From Candidatus Heimdallarchaeota archaeon (GTDB taxonomy: Archaea; Asgardarchaeota; Heimdallarchaeia; Heimdallarchaeales; Kariarchaeaceae): a stretch of DNA of 64,000 bases. Under the pieces are notes generated by a model. It was not told where the DNA came from, searched no databases, and saw only the letters and a program-made list of their open reading frames with translations. The translations under genes and the position numbers were made by a program. This document shows positions 18,062 through 27,491 of this stretch, piece by piece. The stretch's first letter is position 1; each line of letters starts with the position of its first letter. The DNA lies in NCBI GenBank assembly GCA_030149205.1, contig JASBSB010000001.1:198357-262356 (forward strand), read 5' to 3'.

Positions 18062-18616
18062 ATGGATCCTGGTAAAACCTTAGAATCTATGATGACTACC
18101 CTTAGAGAAAAAACTGGGAAGGATATTCAATCTCTTACCTTGGAAATAAAAAATCTTCAGTTAAAAAAACATGCAGAAATTCGAAATTATTTCAAAGAGT
18201 CCTACGGGTTGACTTATGGGTACGCAAATACACTTACTAGTAAGGTTCGAGAAGAGCTAGAGGGTAAAACTGGTTCAAATGAATTAGTCAAGAACTTATT
18301 CACAAACAAACCGAATATGAAATTAATTTACGATAAACTTTTGCAAAAAGTCAATAAATTTGGAGAGGTTGAAATTGCTCCAAAGAAGACCTATGTCTCA
18401 TTAAGAGTAAAGAAACAATTTGCAATCCTAAAACCCTCTACTAAATCTAGGTTTGACATTGGATTGAACTTGAAAGGGAAACCTGTGACCAAAAGATTAA
18501 CAGATGGCAAAAAATGGAATTCTATGTGTACTCACCGAGTGAGTGTAAGTTCAGTGAATGATGTTGATAAGGAATTAATTACTTGGTTGAAAGAGGCATA
18601 TAATGACTCTACCTAG
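18062..18616 (+). CDS. DUF4287/DUF5655 domain protein
   Basis: 184 residues. The N-terminal helical domain (T-G-K-D...K...I..YFKESYGLTYGYANTL) fits DUF4287 and the C-terminal domain (KLLQKVNKFGEVEIAPKKTYVSLRVKKQFAILKP...) fits DUF5655, a pairing frequent in bacteria and archaea. The biochemical role is unknown; the DUF5655 fold often accompanies DNA-related or predicted transport proteins. It starts at ATG 18062, 20-30 bp after a TATA-like AAACTTTATTTTA. Single gene. Confidence 0.8.
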   Translation: MDPGKTLESMMTTLREKTGKDIQSLTLEIKNLQLKKHAEIRNYFKESYGLTYGYANTLTSKVREELEGKTGSNELVKNLFTNKPNMKLIYDKLLQKVNKFGEVEIAPKKTYVSLRVKKQFAILKPSTKSRFDIGLNLKGKPVTKRLTDGKKWNSMCTHRVSVSSVNDVDKELITWLKEAYNDST

Positions 18617-18695
18617 CTTTTCTCATAAAAACTTTATAATTAAGATTTGAAATTTACTTGGTTAAATTTATTACTTTAAAGGAATACAATTTGAT

Positions 18696-19967
18696 ATGGA
18701 ACTTACAAAAGAGTGCTTTTACTGTACTCAAAACAATTCAGTATTCATGGATTATCCATTAAATGAAGCAATTTTTGGTTTAGAAAGTAATTTTCCACGA
18801 TGCCTGATTCATTACCAATTCCGTTGTGATCAATGTTTAGGGGAGTCCCACTTCAACGGGATCTCGTGGTGTAACTCTTGCAAAAATTTCACTTGTGTAC
18901 GGTGCGAGAGTGAGCGGATAGTGTGGACTGATTTTTTTGTAAACTCCTACTATTATGAAATAAAATGTCCAAACTGTGACGCATGGAATCCAACTCTTGA
19001 CTATTCTGAATTTATGATGGAACATCCGTTTCAATTGGGGGTTATTATACCTCAAAGTCCAGTAAACGTTTGGATCCAATTTTCTTCTGACTATTTGGAA
19101 AAACAACCTAGCCTAGAATTTAATGAGAGGAGGGGATTCCATGAGTTAAGTAAGTTTACCGGATATAAAGATTCATCCTTTTCAGTTCCCAATGTATTAA
19201 ATCCGGTTCAAAATTGGTCTGAGATTGCTAAGGATTGGGATAATAATTTTGATGTTGAAGGAGATTTTCATCATAAGAACCTTATTCTTCCTCATGTACT
19301 TGACTTGATTACAGATTCAGATGGAGTGGTTTTAGATGTCGGATGTGGAAACGGCAACCTTGCTAGGATATTATCAAAAAGTGGGAGAAAAGTTATTGGA
19401 ATTGACCCGAGTGATATGATATTGTTTGCAATAGAAAAAGAGCAAATTAAACCTCTTGGAATCACCTATTTTCAGGAGACGATTCAGGAGTTTCTTCAAA
19501 GAAGTCAATCTGATTTCAAACACATTGTCCTAAATATGATGATAATGGATGTTGAAGACCTTCGAAGTTTAGCTGAAAGTTTGGGTAAACTAACAATAGG
19601 GGGAGGAGAGGTGATTATTTCATTGTTGCATCCTTGTTTCGATGTTTCAACGAAGACTACTATCAAATTTCCTCAAGATTCTCAACATAATGAAGATAAA
19701 GTGTTTATTGTTGATAACTATTTCAAAGAAGAAAAGAGTTGGATCAAATTTAATATTTCAGAAACCAAGACTGTCCACTTTCACAGGACATTATCGACTT
19801 ATGTAAATATTTTAAGTGAGAATGGTTTGTTAATAGATAAAATGGTAGAGCCAGTTCCAAAAGATAGCCTATACAAAACTGATCCAAGGGAAACCTTTCT
19901 TGATTATGACAGAATCCCACTATTCTTAATTTTAAGATGCAAAAAAATCAGTAGTAATTTTCCTTGA
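18696..19967 (+). CDS. Class I SAM methyltransferase with N-terminal zinc fingers
   Basis: 423 residues. The first 110 residues hold several Cys pairs (C-x2-C at residues 7-10, CDQC, CNSC, CVRC, CPNC), suggesting two or more zinc ribbons. A Rossmann methyltransferase follows from about residue 165, with motif I VLDVGCGNGNLARIL near residues 210-224 and acidic motif II in VIGIDPSD. The substrate is unknown; zinc ribbons suggest a nucleic-acid or protein target. It lies 80 bp after the DUF4287 gene in the same orientation. Confidence 0.8.
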   Translation: MELTKECFYCTQNNSVFMDYPLNEAIFGLESNFPRCLIHYQFRCDQCLGESHFNGISWCNSCKNFTCVRCESERIVWTDFFVNSYYYEIKCPNCDAWNPTLDYSEFMMEHPFQLGVIIPQSPVNVWIQFSSDYLEKQPSLEFNERRGFHELSKFTGYKDSSFSVPNVLNPVQNWSEIAKDWDNNFDVEGDFHHKNLILPHVLDLITDSDGVVLDVGCGNGNLARILSKSGRKVIGIDPSDMILFAIEKEQIKPLGITYFQETIQEFLQRSQSDFKHIVLNMMIMDVEDLRSLAESLGKLTIGGGEVIISLLHPCFDVSTKTTIKFPQDSQHNEDKVFIVDNYFKEEKSWIKFNISETKTVHFHRTLSTYVNILSENGLLIDKMVEPVPKDSLYKTDPRETFLDYDRIPLFLILRCKKISSNFP

Positions 19968-20037
19968 GGTGAATCTATTAATATCATGCCTATAAAAAAT
20001 TTAAGTGGAAGTGTTTTCCAACTCAGAGGTGTGATAT

Positions 20038-20766
20038 TTGATTTCTGTTAAAGATTTTGTTGACTTTTTTAATACCAGTTTTAATGAATTAGAAGAGTTT
20101 GAGGTAGAGGATAAGCAGGAGAATTTTATTCTTACGTTCACTTTAACTGTTGTCATTTTTTTTGTTGGAACTTCAATTCTGGCAATGGTGACCTACCCTC
20201 ATTACTCCTTCAGTCAAAACTATCTCAGTGCACTTGGAACATCTAAGAATCCGTTATCCTTCATTTTTAATTCCTCGGTTATTATTACTGCAATATTATT
20301 AATTCCCACGTATTATGCAATTTACAAAATTATGAAACGTAATATAATGATGCAGGACATAAAGTTTCTAAATTTCTCTTTTGGTTTAGCAATTCTTTCT
20401 TCTCTTTCTTTGTTATTAGTTGGTCTCATTCCAGCAAATCCTCAAACATTAATCCCACATCTCATCGCTGCTGGACTATTCTTTTTAAGCATAGGGTTTT
20501 ATTATGTAATCATCACTTTCTTGATGTTAAAAGTATTGCATTTTTGTGCTAATTATAAGAGATTTACCTCAATCTGGGATTACTTAGGTTTCTCAATTAT
20601 TATTCTGGTATTGATATTCATCGATTTGAATACTTGGTATAACAAATTAATCCAAAAAACCATTGTATATGGTTCCCTGTTACTTCTCATTTACGTTTCA
20701 AACAAATTAAGAAAAATAGACCGTGACGAAAGTTGTATTATTCCAAAACCTAGGGAGTCCCCATAA
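20038..20766 (+). CDS. DUF998-like integral membrane protein
   Basis: 242 residues, six predicted membrane helices. The motif HYSFSQNYLSALGTSKNPLSFIFN after the first helix is the hallmark of DUF998 proteins, whose function is unknown. TTG start at 20038, supported by GAGGTG at 20026-20031, six bases upstream. The last 17 bp overlap the convergent glycerol-3-phosphate dehydrogenase gene. Confidence 0.75.
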   Translation: MISVKDFVDFFNTSFNELEEFEVEDKQENFILTFTLTVVIFFVGTSILAMVTYPHYSFSQNYLSALGTSKNPLSFIFNSSVIITAILLIPTYYAIYKIMKRNIMMQDIKFLNFSFGLAILSSLSLLLVGLIPANPQTLIPHLIAAGLFFLSIGFYYVIITFLMLKVLHFCANYKRFTSIWDYLGFSIIILVLIFIDLNTWYNKLIQKTIVYGSLLLLIYVSNKLRKIDRDESCIIPKPRESP

Positions 20767-22393
20767 AATTCTTCACATATTCTACATAATCATTCTTCAT
20801 TTGATTCTTTGTCTCTTCAGACCAATTTAATTCTTTCGCCATGGTTTCTGCAACTTTATCCACAGAGGATAACCCTTGACCCTTGTAGAATGCCATTTGG
20901 AACCTTCTTCTCAGCACATCAGTGACAGTTCTTGCAAATTCATATCGCGTGGAGTATACTACTTGAGCCATTATAAACGGTGCATTTTGATCAATGATTT
21001 CAGTGAGTGATTTATCTTCATCAATTAGTGCAGTAAGCCTTGGAATTTCTGTACCATAATGTTGGAGTAAAACTCTAATTGTCTTTTCTGAAAGGTTATA
21101 CTTCTCCTTCAGGTCTTTGTAACTCTGTTCCTTAAAAGTCTCATAATCCTCAAAATCCGTACTAAAAAAGGGGACAGAATCTGTCACACATTTATGTGAA
21201 GAGGGTGATAATCCTAAATTTTTTATTGCCCGATCCATAACATCCTTTGCCATCTTTCGATGAGTTGTCATCTTTCCTCCAGCAATGGTTATTACATCAC
21301 CATAATCTTTGACCGTATGTTCTCTGCTGGTCTTCTTCTCATCTTTTCCCGGTTGATAGACCAGTGGTCTTAGCCCTGCCCATGCAGAATACACGTCTTT
21401 ACGGGTGTATTTAGCTGTTGGGAAAAGGGTGTTTAAAGCATCTAATATGTAATCTAAATCTTCTTTTTCTGGTTTGACTTCCTCAGAGGGTAATTTCCAG
21501 TCAGTATCGGTTGTACCAACAATATCAAAGTCATCCCAAGGAAGTATGAAAATAGGTCTATCATCTTTGTTTGCTAATAAAACACAATAGTCGGTAAGTT
21601 TCTTCTTTACTGTTAAATGGACTCCCTTTGTCCTCCTTATGTGAATCTTTGGGTCAAAATCTTTCCCTAAGGCTTCTGTTTCATGAGACCAGGGACCTGT
21701 AGCATTTACCAATAATTTTGTGTGAACCTCTGTCTCCTCACCAGTTTCTACGTCCTTCACGTTAAGTTTAATCCCATTTTCATCTCGTTCCCAGTGTGTG
21801 ACTTCAGTATAATTTAACACATCTGCATGTCCAGCTACACCACTAAGTAAATTAAGTAAAACCAAACGCGAGTCGTTGGTTTCAACATCATGATAATAGG
21901 CACCACCAATCAGGTCTTCTTCTCCCTCGACAATTGGAAACTGTTCAATTAATTTTTGTTTGGATAGGGTTTTATGTTTCCCGATTTGTTTAGGCCAAGC
22001 TAATAAATCATAAAACCAAAGACCAATACGAAGCATCCATAACTTCTCTGGGGTCCATTTGTACATTGGTATCATGAATTTTTTAACTGTTGAAAAGTTT
22101 GGAGTAAGATCAGCTACAATTTTTCTTTCTAAAGCTGCCTCTCGTACAAGTTTGAATTCATAATTCTTCAAGTACCGAAGCCCCCCATGAAGTAATTTCG
22201 TACTCTCAGATGAAGTTCCTGATGAGAAATCACCCTTCTCGAATAGGGCCACATTTAATCCTCTCAAAGTTGCATCTCTTAATACACCAGCTCCTGTAAT
22301 CCCACCACCAATTACAACCACGTCGTATTCTCTTTCAGAAATTCTTGATTTGATTTCATCACGGTTGGGGATAACGATGTTATCAGTCAACAT
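20750..22393 (-). CDS. glpD: FAD-dependent glycerol-3-phosphate dehydrogenase
   Basis: 547 residues. Oxidises sn-glycerol 3-phosphate to dihydroxyacetone phosphate, passing electrons via FAD to a quinone or other acceptor. The dinucleotide-binding motif VVVIGGGITGAG (residues 25-36), the family signature SSGTSSESTKLLHGGLRYL and the C-terminal DAO_C helical domain are present. There is no GlpB/GlpC subunit nearby, which favours the single-subunit GlpD type. sn-Glycerol 3-phosphate is the bacterial-type enantiomer, so in an archaeon this enzyme is usually catabolic. ATG at 22391-22393, divergent from nadC. Confidence 0.92.
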   Translation of the reverse strand: MLTDNIVIPNRDEIKSRISEREYDVVVIGGGITGAGVLRDATLRGLNVALFEKGDFSSGTSSESTKLLHGGLRYLKNYEFKLVREAALERKIVADLTPNFSTVKKFMIPMYKWTPEKLWMLRIGLWFYDLLAWPKQIGKHKTLSKQKLIEQFPIVEGEEDLIGGAYYHDVETNDSRLVLLNLLSGVAGHADVLNYTEVTHWERDENGIKLNVKDVETGEETEVHTKLLVNATGPWSHETEALGKDFDPKIHIRRTKGVHLTVKKKLTDYCVLLANKDDRPIFILPWDDFDIVGTTDTDWKLPSEEVKPEKEDLDYILDALNTLFPTAKYTRKDVYSAWAGLRPLVYQPGKDEKKTSREHTVKDYGDVITIAGGKMTTHRKMAKDVMDRAIKNLGLSPSSHKCVTDSVPFFSTDFEDYETFKEQSYKDLKEKYNLSEKTIRVLLQHYGTEIPRLTALIDEDKSLTEIIDQNAPFIMAQVVYSTRYEFARTVTDVLRRRFQMAFYKGQGLSSVDKVAETMAKELNWSEETKNQMKNDYVEYVKNFMGTP

Positions 22394-22508
22394 GTTAAAA
22401 GGGTTATTCAGACAGATTTTTAAGATTGTACTTTCCTACCATAAAATTTTCCGTTATTTATAAGAAAATTGTTTAATTGTACGAACAAACATAAGCTAGG
22501 AGTATCTA

Positions 22509-23357
22509 ATGAAAATTATGCTAACAGATTCACAATTGGTCGAATGGTTAAAGGAGGATATCCATTCTTGGGACATTTCAACCACCGATCAGAGATATAA
22601 ACGAACAGTATCTGCTGACATATTTAGTAGGGAAGCTGGTACAATTTGTGGAATAGAAGTTGTAAAACAGGTATTTCAACTCGTTGGTATACATCCAAAT
22701 GATATTCAATCTTTTGTGATAGATGGAACTGATGTTCAAAAGTCTGACAAAATAATGGAGATCAAAGGAGAAGCTCGTCATATTTTAACTGGAGAGCGAT
22801 TGGCGTTAAATTTACTGGGACATATGAGTGGTGTTGCCACAAAAACAAGGAATCTAGTTGACAGAGCCCATTTGTTAAATCCCCATGTGAAAATAGCTGG
22901 AACTCGAAAAACTCTACCAGGATTGAGAACTCTTCAAAAATACGCGATCAAAATGGGCGGGGGTGATACACATAGAATGTCATTATCTGACATGGTTATG
23001 TTAAAAGAGAACCACCTTGCCGAATTTGAAAGTGAACAATTGGCAATCGACACTGCCTTTTCAACTAAATCTTTCACACATAAAATAGAGGTGGAGGTTA
23101 CAAACCCAAATCAAGCTCAAAGAGTTGCTAAAACTGGAAAAGTTGATATAATCATGTTAGATAATTTTAGTTTAGAACAAATAACTCCTACAGTTGAATT
23201 AATCAAAGAAATTAACGACAGAATTTTAATTGAAGTTTCAGGTGGAATAAATGAATCTAATTTTGAAAGTTATGTGAAGACAGGTGTTGACATTATATCT
23301 ATGGGGGCTCTGACTCATACAACTAAACCTCTGGATATTAGCCTATTGATAAAGTAA
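22509..23357 (+). CDS. nadC: Nicotinate-nucleotide pyrophosphorylase (carboxylating)
   Basis: 282 residues. Converts quinolinate and PRPP to nicotinate mononucleotide. The family motifs GERLALNLLGHMSGVAT, IAGTRKTLPGLRTLQKYA and GGGDTHRMSLSDMVMLKENH and the C-terminal DIIMLDNF / VSGGI strands are all present at normal spacing. It is preceded by AGGAG (22498-22502) seven bases before ATG 22509. Works with nadA at 16757. Its end lies 2 bp from the convergent A-type carrier gene. Confidence 0.96.
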   Translation: MKIMLTDSQLVEWLKEDIHSWDISTTDQRYKRTVSADIFSREAGTICGIEVVKQVFQLVGIHPNDIQSFVIDGTDVQKSDKIMEIKGEARHILTGERLALNLLGHMSGVATKTRNLVDRAHLLNPHVKIAGTRKTLPGLRTLQKYAIKMGGGDTHRMSLSDMVMLKENHLAEFESEQLAIDTAFSTKSFTHKIEVEVTNPNQAQRVAKTGKVDIIMLDNFSLEQITPTVELIKEINDRILIEVSGGINESNFESYVKTGVDIISMGALTHTTKPLDISLLIK

Positions 23358-23359
23358 CT

Positions 23360-23722
23360 CTAACCACATCCGCCTTTACCACAGGTACATTTACCAGTAC
23401 ACCCTTTTTCGTTCAATTTGGAGAAGTCAACATAAGGGTTATTTATTTTATACCCAGCATTGGAAAAATCCAGTGTTGCACCTCGGACGTATGGAAGACT
23501 AATTTCATCGATTAGAAGTGATATTCCGTTGATTTTTGTTCTCATATCTCTGGGGTGAATCTGTTTATCCAAGGACATGGAATAACTATATTGCCCCTGA
23601 ACAAACCTCAAAAATATCCTTAGATGTGTGTCAGTTGAGGTCAACACCTTAAGCAATTCATCTCTAGCATTATTAGTAATATTCACGGTTTCAGAGGACG
23701 TTAGGTCATTAGATTCTAACAC
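23360..23722 (-). CDS. A-type iron-sulfur carrier-like protein (HesB/IscA family), atypical
   Basis: 120 residues of the HesB-like beta fold: ITNNARDELLKVL helix, LRIFLRFVQGQYSYSMSL strands and a GYKINNP turn near residue 91. The first canonical Cys (GGCSG position, here about Q44) is absent. Instead the tail carries Cys108, 112, 114 and 119 in a G-C-T-G-K-C-T-C-G-K-G-G-C cluster. The classical three-Cys site is thus not intact, though the four tail cysteines could bind metal. It is last in the leftward LRR-thyX cluster, with a 77-bp gap before it. Confidence 0.75.
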   Translation of the reverse strand: MLESNDLTSSETVNITNNARDELLKVLTSTDTHLRIFLRFVQGQYSYSMSLDKQIHPRDMRTKINGISLLIDEISLPYVRGATLDFSNAGYKINNPYVDFSKLNEKGCTGKCTCGKGGCG

Positions 23723-23799
23723 TACATTAAACTTTAATCCTTCTTGATAAATTCTTTTGTGTAGTAATAATTTTCTGTATTTATTGGTAGAATTACTAT

Positions 23800-24504
23800 T
23801 CAGTGAGTATAGGATAAATGACGTAATTGCTCAGATATACTTTTTTGAAAATGGTTTTTTGCGCTGATCCTTAGAAACAGAAGGATATTGACATCAGTAA
23901 TTTTATGAATCGCTGCTTCTGCCAATATGGTATCACTAGAATCTAACACAATTTTTGAAAGAAATTCATTGGAGATAAGTCTAAACAACGCCTCCTCACG
24001 AACATAATAATTAGAGTCGCTCATGAAAATTTCAAAGAGGTATTTTTGATTGGTCCGATGGATCTTCCTTACTGCCTGTCTTCTAATCTTATAATTCTTC
24101 TCCTCTTTTATGATCAAGTGAATATATTTTTTATCAGAAAGTCTTTGGAGAGCCAGTCTTTTGATGTTGATATCATTACAAAGTTTAACGATCTTGAACA
24201 AAGAGGATTGATTATTAATTTTCTCAAGAGCCTCTCTTTTAACGACATAGTTTGAATCCGTGATCGTAATTGCCTCTAACTCTTCGGAGAAGTCTTCATT
24301 TATCCTGAGAACTGCTTCTGCCCTGGTTGGAGGATATGGTGCATTTTTTGCAATTTCCAAAAACAATCTCTGTGAGCTAACCGCTTTTAACAATTGTTGA
24401 ATGGAGCCATGGTTTCTTGATTGATAGAGTATTCTTATCAATTCTTTTTCTGAATGAGGCCAATTATCCTTTCCATTAAACATAAGAAACCATAAATCCT
24501 CCAA
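23800..24504 (-). CDS. HEAT-repeat-like protein
   Basis: About 234 residues built of consecutive 20-30-residue helical repeats (A-x-x-R-I/L...L..I...D..YxVRxEAL pattern at least six times from residue 55 on), as in small HEAT-variant proteins. Such scaffolds bind proteins. TTG 24504 gives the longest frame, but GGAGG at 24498-24502 lies ahead of ATG 24481-24483, which may be the real start. The gene lies 31 bp behind the unknown 164-residue gene in the same cluster. No enzymatic motif. Confidence 0.7.
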   Translation of the reverse strand: MEDLWFLMFNGKDNWPHSEKELIRILYQSRNHGSIQQLLKAVSSQRLFLEIAKNAPYPPTRAEAVLRINEDFSEELEAITITDSNYVVKREALEKINNQSSLFKIVKLCNDINIKRLALQRLSDKKYIHLIIKEEKNYKIRRQAVRKIHRTNQKYLFEIFMSDSNYYVREEALFRLISNEFLSKIVLDSSDTILAEAAIHKITDVNILLFLRISAKNHFQKSISEQLRHLSYTH

Positions 24505-24535
24505 AAATAAGATTGATTTTCATCTTAAAAAACGT

Positions 24536-25030
24536 TCATAAATTCAGGTTTACCATTCTTGGATGATGGAGCTGATCATCCGGATTGATTGGGAGATTTG
24601 TACTATAAACCATGAATTTATCCAGGGGAATTGGTTCATCTATCTCTTTTATTTGCTCAATTATTACGGCATATGACCTTACTGCATCCTTTAAATCAAA
24701 CCATGACATTCTATAAATCTCTGGGATAAGTGGTTGATAAATCTCATCCTTGAGAATCTTATCTCGTCTTTCAATTCCATGACAGATGAAACTATGAGTA
24801 GCAACTCTTCTATCAATGTCTACAAAATACCCCACCTTCGGAAGATAGGGGAACTCTTTTATGTGTACTCCATATTTCTGCGCATAAAAATTTAGAATCA
24901 CTGCTGGTCTTGGCTTATCAAGATGCTCCTGTAATTGAGCTATCGTAATCTGTCTTGCATTGATCAGATATTCATCTGGGATTTTAATTCTCATTAAAAC
25001 CTGAGAATCCATATTCACTAGAAGTATCAA
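24536..25030 (-). CDS. Hypothetical protein in the thyX cluster
   Basis: 164 residues from TTG 25030; the ATG at 25010-25012 (residue 7, MDSQVL) is the more likely start. No family recognised. It is a soluble mixed alpha/beta protein with many charged residues; conserved-looking features are the N-terminal MRIKIPDEYLINARQ segment and a GYFVDIDRRVATHSFICHG stretch. It is 37 bp downstream of thyX and 31 bp upstream of the HEAT gene, so it is probably translated from the same mRNA. Confidence 0.55.
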   Translation of the reverse strand: MILLVNMDSQVLMRIKIPDEYLINARQITIAQLQEHLDKPRPAVILNFYAQKYGVHIKEFPYLPKVGYFVDIDRRVATHSFICHGIERRDKILKDEIYQPLIPEIYRMSWFDLKDAVRSYAVIIEQIKEIDEPIPLDKFMVYSTNLPINPDDQLHHPRMVNLNL

Positions 25031-25067
25031 TCCAACTTAAATACTGATTTAAGTCACCTATTTGTTT

Positions 25068-25964
25068 CTATGATTTAGGTTTAAATTCTTTAAGTGATTC
25101 ATTGAACTCATCTGACTTGTTATCTTTAAAATAAGCGTAACCTACCTCCATAAACCCTTTCTTCATGGAGATGTATTCTAGGAACATTTCAACCAAATTT
25201 GGAATCACAGGTTCAATCAACCCTAAGATCTTCTGTGCAACTATTCTGATTTCCTTTTGTGCATGATCATCTAATCTTAACTCCAAAAAGTGAAATAAAT
25301 TATGTAAATCCATTTTAAATGTGAAAGTGGTCATCATGAGCTGTGGTAAAAACTGTCTTGCTGTTTCAGGAGCTATTCCTTCTTGAATCAACTTATAATA
25401 GAAACGAACTGATTTTTCAATAAGTTCAATTCCCTCATTATACAAATCTTGATGATTCTCAAATAACACTACCACACCACTTCCCTGTTTGGTTAGTTCA
25501 GTATCCTTAAACCTAAGTTCAAAGTCAAACATTTCAAGATCATGAGAAACATATCTTCTTGAAATTTCGTTGACTGAGGCAGTACGGTGTCTTAAGATCT
25601 GTCTAGCGACAAATAGTGGAGCATGAATCTGAAACATAAATTCAATATTTTCAAATGGACTTGTGTGTCTGTGCCACATCAAATATCGTGAAAGCCTTAA
25701 ATCCTGTTCTAAGGTTCTCCCCTCTTCATTGTCTGAGAAAATGTTCCCATATGAAATTCTTGCCACCTTTGCGGGTTTTCTATCATCATCATGTCCCATG
25801 TAATCCAACAATTGAACCTTTATCTCTGAATATTTTATGGATAAATTTGGTTCTGTAGGAATCTTAATGTCTACCTTGGGACATCCTGGGTTAATTTCTT
25901 CAATTTTCACCATTTTCAGGTATTTGATTGTTTCAAGTTTCTTGTATTTTATGGTTGCTGACAC
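25068..25964 (-). CDS. thyX: Flavin-dependent thymidylate synthase
   Basis: 298 residues from GTG 25964; ATG at 25911-25913 (residue 18) is an alternative. ThyX makes dTMP from dUMP with FAD and methylenetetrahydrofolate. The signature R-H-R-x2-S-x-N-E-x-S-x-R-Y appears as RHRTASVNEISRRY (about residues 125-138). An ETARQFLPQLMMTTF segment and the LHNLFHFLELRL helix supply the other conserved catalytic and dUMP-binding positions. It starts only 5 bp after the LRR gene stop, which implies translational coupling. Confidence 0.95.
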   Translation of the reverse strand: MSATIKYKKLETIKYLKMVKIEEINPGCPKVDIKIPTEPNLSIKYSEIKVQLLDYMGHDDDRKPAKVARISYGNIFSDNEEGRTLEQDLRLSRYLMWHRHTSPFENIEFMFQIHAPLFVARQILRHRTASVNEISRRYVSHDLEMFDFELRFKDTELTKQGSGVVVLFENHQDLYNEGIELIEKSVRFYYKLIQEGIAPETARQFLPQLMMTTFTFKMDLHNLFHFLELRLDDHAQKEIRIVAQKILGLIEPVIPNLVEMFLEYISMKKGFMEVGYAYFKDNKSDEFNESLKEFKPKS

Positions 25965-25969
25965 TGATA

Positions 25970-27004
25970 TCAGATTTTAATTACTACCTTACTATTCAGT
26001 TCCACAGTTTCAATAATGGGGTTTTTCCTTAAATCTATAAATTTCAAACTAGAAAGATTGTTTAATTCTTGAGGATAAACATGAAGATTATTATTTTCTA
26101 AAAACAATTTTTCTAATGATTTCAGTGAGATTAAGGTGGTAAGAGTTTGGATATCATTACCCCCTAGATACAATGACCTTAATTTTGAAAGATTCTGAAT
26201 GAATTTTGGAAGTTCAGACAATCTGTTGTTCGCTAAAGATAGTTTTTCCAATGGTGGGTTGTAGGATTGATCTAATTCAAATTTCGATATTCTATTCGAA
26301 GCAAGATAAAGTTCTCTTAAGTTAGATAAAAATGAGAAGGACTTGTCTGGTAATGTGATTCTATTGTTTGACAAATTCAGTACTTCTAAATTATTCAAAG
26401 AATAAATATCATAAGGAATGCTCATTAAGCTATTTTTTGAAAGATTAAGAGATACTAATGATCTTGTATTCCCAGTTATATGAAAACCAACTATTTGATT
26501 TTCACTTACCTGTAATGTCTTTAGTTTCAAAATTTTGATATTAAAATTCTTTAGATGGTTTTTATTTAACCAAAGGTGCTCTAAATTTTCAAAATCACTA
26601 AAATCTGGTACATCTGCAAACTTATTTCCACTTAATACCAATTTTTTCAATTTATTTCCTTGAAAATCCAATTCTTTAAGCTTGTTGTCTGAGAGGTTTA
26701 AGACCTCTAATTGCAAACTAGGATTTTTATGAAAGTTAACCTTTTGAAGGTTGCAGTTAATCAAATAGAGATATTTTAAATTGGGAAGAGATGAGAAGTC
26801 AAAATTAATTCTAGACAAATCTTGATTTGCAATAGTTAATCCAATTATCTTTTTGAACCATAGAACTATTCCTGACTCATCTTCATTAATTGATGATATA
26901 ATTTTCAAGGGAGACCCTAATTCATCTTCTAGATTACTAATCGCAACAAAGTCCCTTTCCACAATTTTGAATCCATCTTTTTTCAAAAATTCTTTAATCA
27001 ACAT
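25970..27004 (-). CDS. Leucine-rich repeat protein
   Basis: 344 residues: an N-terminal segment (1-60) then about twelve LRRs of 21-24 residues (LxxLxLxxNxL pattern) between residues 80 and 335, the last being LKFIDLRKNPI. No signal peptide or membrane helix, so probably a cytosolic binding scaffold. LRR proteins are abundant in Asgard archaea. ATG at 27002-27004 with a TTAAATAA box about 25 bp upstream on the minus strand. First gene of the leftward cluster with thyX. Confidence 0.88.
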   Translation of the reverse strand: MLIKEFLKKDGFKIVERDFVAISNLEDELGSPLKIISSINEDESGIVLWFKKIIGLTIANQDLSRINFDFSSLPNLKYLYLINCNLQKVNFHKNPSLQLEVLNLSDNKLKELDFQGNKLKKLVLSGNKFADVPDFSDFENLEHLWLNKNHLKNFNIKILKLKTLQVSENQIVGFHITGNTRSLVSLNLSKNSLMSIPYDIYSLNNLEVLNLSNNRITLPDKSFSFLSNLRELYLASNRISKFELDQSYNPPLEKLSLANNRLSELPKFIQNLSKLRSLYLGGNDIQTLTTLISLKSLEKLFLENNNLHVYPQELNNLSSLKFIDLRKNPIIETVELNSKVVIKI

Positions 27005-27491
27005 TTATTTTACAAAATCATTCTTATTTAACTCATATGAATGTGAGGTAACAACCTTTGACAAGAGAATTGTCAATGTTAAATAAAAATATAGTAGTGT
27101 TTAAAAACGAATTTTGGCTCACCGTTTGAATATAAAGATTAGTTTTATGACTCTTCATATGTTTAAAAAAATTTCTAAACATCGTTTAAGGCTTGAAATT
27201 TACTCTAACTTAATGTATAAATAACATCACATGAACATTTTCGCTACAAGACCTTAAATTTGTGGAAGTAAGAAGAATATACTTGGCTATAGCAATCAAA
27301 AGAGTGTGAAAAAAATGATGGTCTTCCTAATTCACTATTTGGCGCCACAATTATCGAAGAGATATTTCAAAAGTCGTACATCCCCCCACAAATTTTTTCG
27401 AAAAACGTAAAATTCGCATCTCCATATATCTAAATTCGACATCTCATACTAACCCCATAAACTATAAATATAAGTTGCTAAGAATGTAGTT
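27005..27491. promoter_or_regulatory. 487-bp divergent spacer with an unassigned TATA-like promoter
   Basis: Both flanking genes have a TATA-like box at the right distance (27023-27031 for the leftward LRR gene; 27464-27472 for the rightward HTH gene). A third strong one, TATAAATAAC at 27216-27225, is followed by over 250 bp without a protein gene. That could drive a small RNA or a long leader, but I see no tRNA or known RNA fold. Confidence 0.4.
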
